This document shows, piece by piece, positions 62,314 through 64,000 of a stretch of 64,000 nt of DNA. The position numbers and the translations under genes were made by a program. This stretch comes from Lutibacter sp. Hel_I_33_5. GTDB lineage: Bacteria > Bacteroidota > Bacteroidia > Flavobacteriales > Flavobacteriaceae. Where the stretch lies: positions 620,001 through 684,000 of the forward strand of contig NZ_VISM01000001.1 in assembly GCF_007827455.1 (NCBI RefSeq), given 5' to 3'. The notes below the pieces were generated by a model. The model was not told the DNA's origin. It did no database searches and saw only the letters and a program-made list of their open reading frames with translations. The stretch's first letter is position 1; the number at the start of each line of letters is the position of its first letter.

Positions 62314-64000
62314 ATGAATATTCAAAATCGAATAGAAGCTACAGTAAAAGAAGGTTTTTTAGCGTTGTATGAAACTGAAATTCCGTCTGTAGAATTTCAA
62401 GCTACTCGTAAAGAATTTGAAGGTGACATTACCGTTGTTGTTTTTCCTTTATTACGCTACAAAAAAGGGAATCCTGTTCAGATTGGCGAAGATTTAGGAA
62501 AGTATGTTGTTGAAAATATTGATGTAATTACCAATTACAATGTTGTAAAAGGTTTCTTAAATTTAGTGATAGAAGATACTTTTTACACTAACTTCTTCAA
62601 TTCAATTTATTCGGATGCTACTTACGGATTCAATAAAAACACCGAAGATAGAACTCCTAGAATGGTTGAATATTCATCGCCAAACACTAATAAACCACTT
62701 CATTTAGGCCATGTTAGAAATGTTCTTTTAGGATATTCTGTTTCAGAAATATTAAAAGCTGCAGGTCATAAAGTGTATAAAACTCAGATTATAAACGATC
62801 GAGGAATACATATTTGTAAATCGATGTTAACTTGGGAAAAGTTCGGAAACGGAGAAACTCCTGAATCAACAGGTTTAAAAGGTGATAAATTGGTTGGAAA
62901 CTATTATGTAAAGTTCGACCAAGAATATAAAAAAGAGATTGCTCAATTAATATCCGAAGGAAAAACTGAAGACGAAGCTAAAAAAGAAGCACCGCTTTTT
63001 TTAGCAGCGAAAGAAATGTTATTGAAATGGGAAGCTGGAGATGAGCAAGTTGTTGCTCTTTGGAAAGAAATGAATGGTTGGGTTTATAAAGGTTTTGATG
63101 TTACTTACAAAAATATTGGAGTAGATTTTGATAAACTATATTACGAAAGCAATACGTACCTTTTAGGAAAAGATATCATTGAAGAAGGATTAAAGTCTGG
63201 TGTTTTTTACAAAAAAGATGATGGTTCGGTTTGGTGTGATTTAACCGAAGATGGTTTAGACGAAAAGTTAGTATTACGTTCTGATGGAACAGCTGTCTAT
63301 ATGACACAAGATATCGGAACTGCAATTCAACGTGCAAAAGATTTTACTGACGTTGGCGGAATGGTCTATACTGTTGGAAATGAGCAAGATTATCATTTTA
63401 AAGTATTGTTTTTAATTCTTAAAAAATTAGGGTATTCTTGGGCAGAAAGTTTATATCATTTAAGTTACGGAATGGTAGATTTACCTTCTGGAAAAATGAA
63501 ATCTAGAGAAGGAACTGTTGTAGATGCTGATGATTTAATGGTTGAAATGACAGAAACTGCTAAAACTATTTCTGAAGAATTAGGAAAATTAGACGGATAT
63601 TCTGAGGCTGAAAAAAATGAATTATACAATACAATAGGTTTAGGAGCATTAAAATATTTTATTTTAAAAGTAGATCCTAAAAAAAGAATCTTGTTCGATC
63701 CTAAGTCTTCCGTAGATTTCCAGGGAAATACTGGTCCTTTTATTCAGTATACCTATGCTAGAATTCAGTCTATTATTAGAAAGGCAAATTTTGACTATAA
63801 TGTCATATCTAGCGATGTAGAGATATCTTTACATGCTAAAGAAAAAGAATTAATAAAACAATTAGAGATTTATCCTGAAGCAATACAACAAGCTGCGACT
63901 AATTATTCGCCTGCAGTGATTGCAAATTACACATATGATCTGGTTAAAGAATTTAATTCTTTTTATCAAAATGTATCAATTTTAGGTGAGGAAAATCAAG
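62314..64000 (+). CDS. argS: Arginine--tRNA ligase, 5' part
   Basis: 562 codons are visible; the gene runs off the right edge. The N-terminal Add1 domain leads to the HIGH motif in SSPNTNKPLHLGHVRN. The KMSK-like motif is GKMKSREGTVV, and IQYTYARIQSIIRK begins the anticodon-binding part. It charges tRNA-Arg in the cytoplasm. Around residues 496-505 the peptide NVISSDVEIS is encoded by a degenerate copy of the palindromic repeat also found in the FAD oxidase gene (see 63801). Confidence 0.95.
   Translation, partial: MNIQNRIEATVKEGFLALYETEIPSVEFQATRKEFEGDITVVVFPLLRYKKGNPVQIGEDLGKYVVENIDVITNYNVVKGFLNLVIEDTFYTNFFNSIYSDATYGFNKNTEDRTPRMVEYSSPNTNKPLHLGHVRNVLLGYSVSEILKAAGHKVYKTQIINDRGIHICKSMLTWEKFGNGETPESTGLKGDKLVGNYYVKFDQEYKKEIAQLISEGKTEDEAKKEAPLFLAAKEMLLKWEAGDEQVVALWKEMNGWVYKGFDVTYKNIGVDFDKLYYESNTYLLGKDIIEEGLKSGVFYKKDDGSVWCDLTEDGLDEKLVLRSDGTAVYMTQDIGTAIQRAKDFTDVGGMVYTVGNEQDYHFKVLFLILKKLGYSWAESLYHLSYGMVDLPSGKMKSREGTVVDADDLMVEMTETAKTISEELGKLDGYSEAEKNELYNTIGLGALKYFILKVDPKKRILFDPKSSVDFQGNTGPFIQYTYARIQSIIRKANFDYNVISSDVEISLHAKEKELIKQLEIYPEAIQQAATNYSPAVIANYTYDLVKEFNSFYQNVSILGEENQ
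63801..63829 (+). repeat. Degenerate palindromic repeat arm inside argS
   Basis: TGTCATATCTAGCGATGTAG followed by AGATATCTT matches the repeat at 35645 in 22 of 29 positions. The paired ends ATATCT/AGATAT keep the hairpin although both arms differ from ATTTC/GAAAT. It is in the same frame as there. Confidence 0.55.

Noticed and set aside
1..64000. tRNA, rRNA, CRISPR arrays, transposases, prophage genes
   Set aside because: Reading both strands I found no cloverleaf-like tRNA, no regular direct-repeat array, no DDE or Rep-type transposase and no phage structural gene.

Overview
The window looks like chromosome from a marine member of the Flavobacteriaceae (Bacteroidota). It is very AT-rich and densely packed. 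It encodes a type IX secretion cargo protein with a C-terminal sorting domain, many lipoproteins with a Cys-Lys/Ser-rich start, and a cyclophilin-FKBP fusion. Promoter-like sites of the TTG-N19-21-TAnnTTTG class precede several genes. Shine-Dalgarno sequences are mostly absent. A Polaribacter/Tenacibaculum-like genus is my guess, not something the sequence proves. I saw no tRNA, rRNA, CRISPR array or transposase.

Layout. 1-7273: end of an ABC ATPase, a lipoprotein, a TIGR02757 protein, an S10 serine carboxypeptidase, then a BatA-domain / dihydroorotase-like / esterase run. 7344-12058: a secreted unknown, an MBL hydrolase, a large conserved unknown and a three-gene ECF sigma unit. 12070-16234 (minus): small proteins, HAD phosphatase, KdsB, ManA, QueD-like and Idi, giving sugar, Kdo, pterin and isoprenoid supply. 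16323-21263: cyclophilin lipoprotein, RF3, outer-membrane barrel, dual immunophilin. 21264-22665 is the accessory part: repeats plus a small two-gene cassette with a barstar-like immunity gene. 22666-26891: sulfatase, a tightly overlapping five-gene run from TPR lipoprotein to CsaA, and a small YqaE-type protein. 27017-32776: M14 peptidase, LuxR/TPR regulator and bestrophin, with a duplicated promoter segment on both sides of the regulator. 32828-38745: thioredoxin, FAD/FeS oxidoreductase, MFS and aldo-keto reductase. 38785-46578: OmpA lipoprotein, ValS, DUF1573, PDZ protease, aminotransferase, MurB. 46585-49407 (minus): SCO, MORN and YHYH lipoproteins, and AqpZ. 49543-53546: small Cys protein, glycosyltransferase, second ECF sigma factor, Nramp-like transporter, LipA. 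53585-64000: a candidate small RNA, T9SS cargo, cystathionine-beta-synthase-like enzyme, LolC/E-like permease, NamZ, a GIY-YIG gene between inverted repeats, sterol desaturase, YkgJ protein and the start of argS.

Most interesting points. (1) 21720-22647 has integron-cassette geometry: a 10-bp left end exactly complementary to the start of a ~190-bp foldable 3' region, around two small genes. No integrase is in the window. (2) Short two-armed palindromic elements starting TGTCA sit directly after stop codons in several places. One copy encloses a GIY-YIG nuclease gene. (3) A related single-arm sequence is embedded in the same reading frame in two unrelated genes (FAD oxidoreductase and argS), giving the peptide NVISSxVExS. 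(4) A ~80-bp divergent-promoter segment is duplicated on either side of the LuxR/TPR gene, as expected if that gene arrived between an older peptidase/bestrophin divergent pair. (5) The dihydroorotase-like protein has lost its metal-binding histidines. (6) Eight genes appear to start with TTG.
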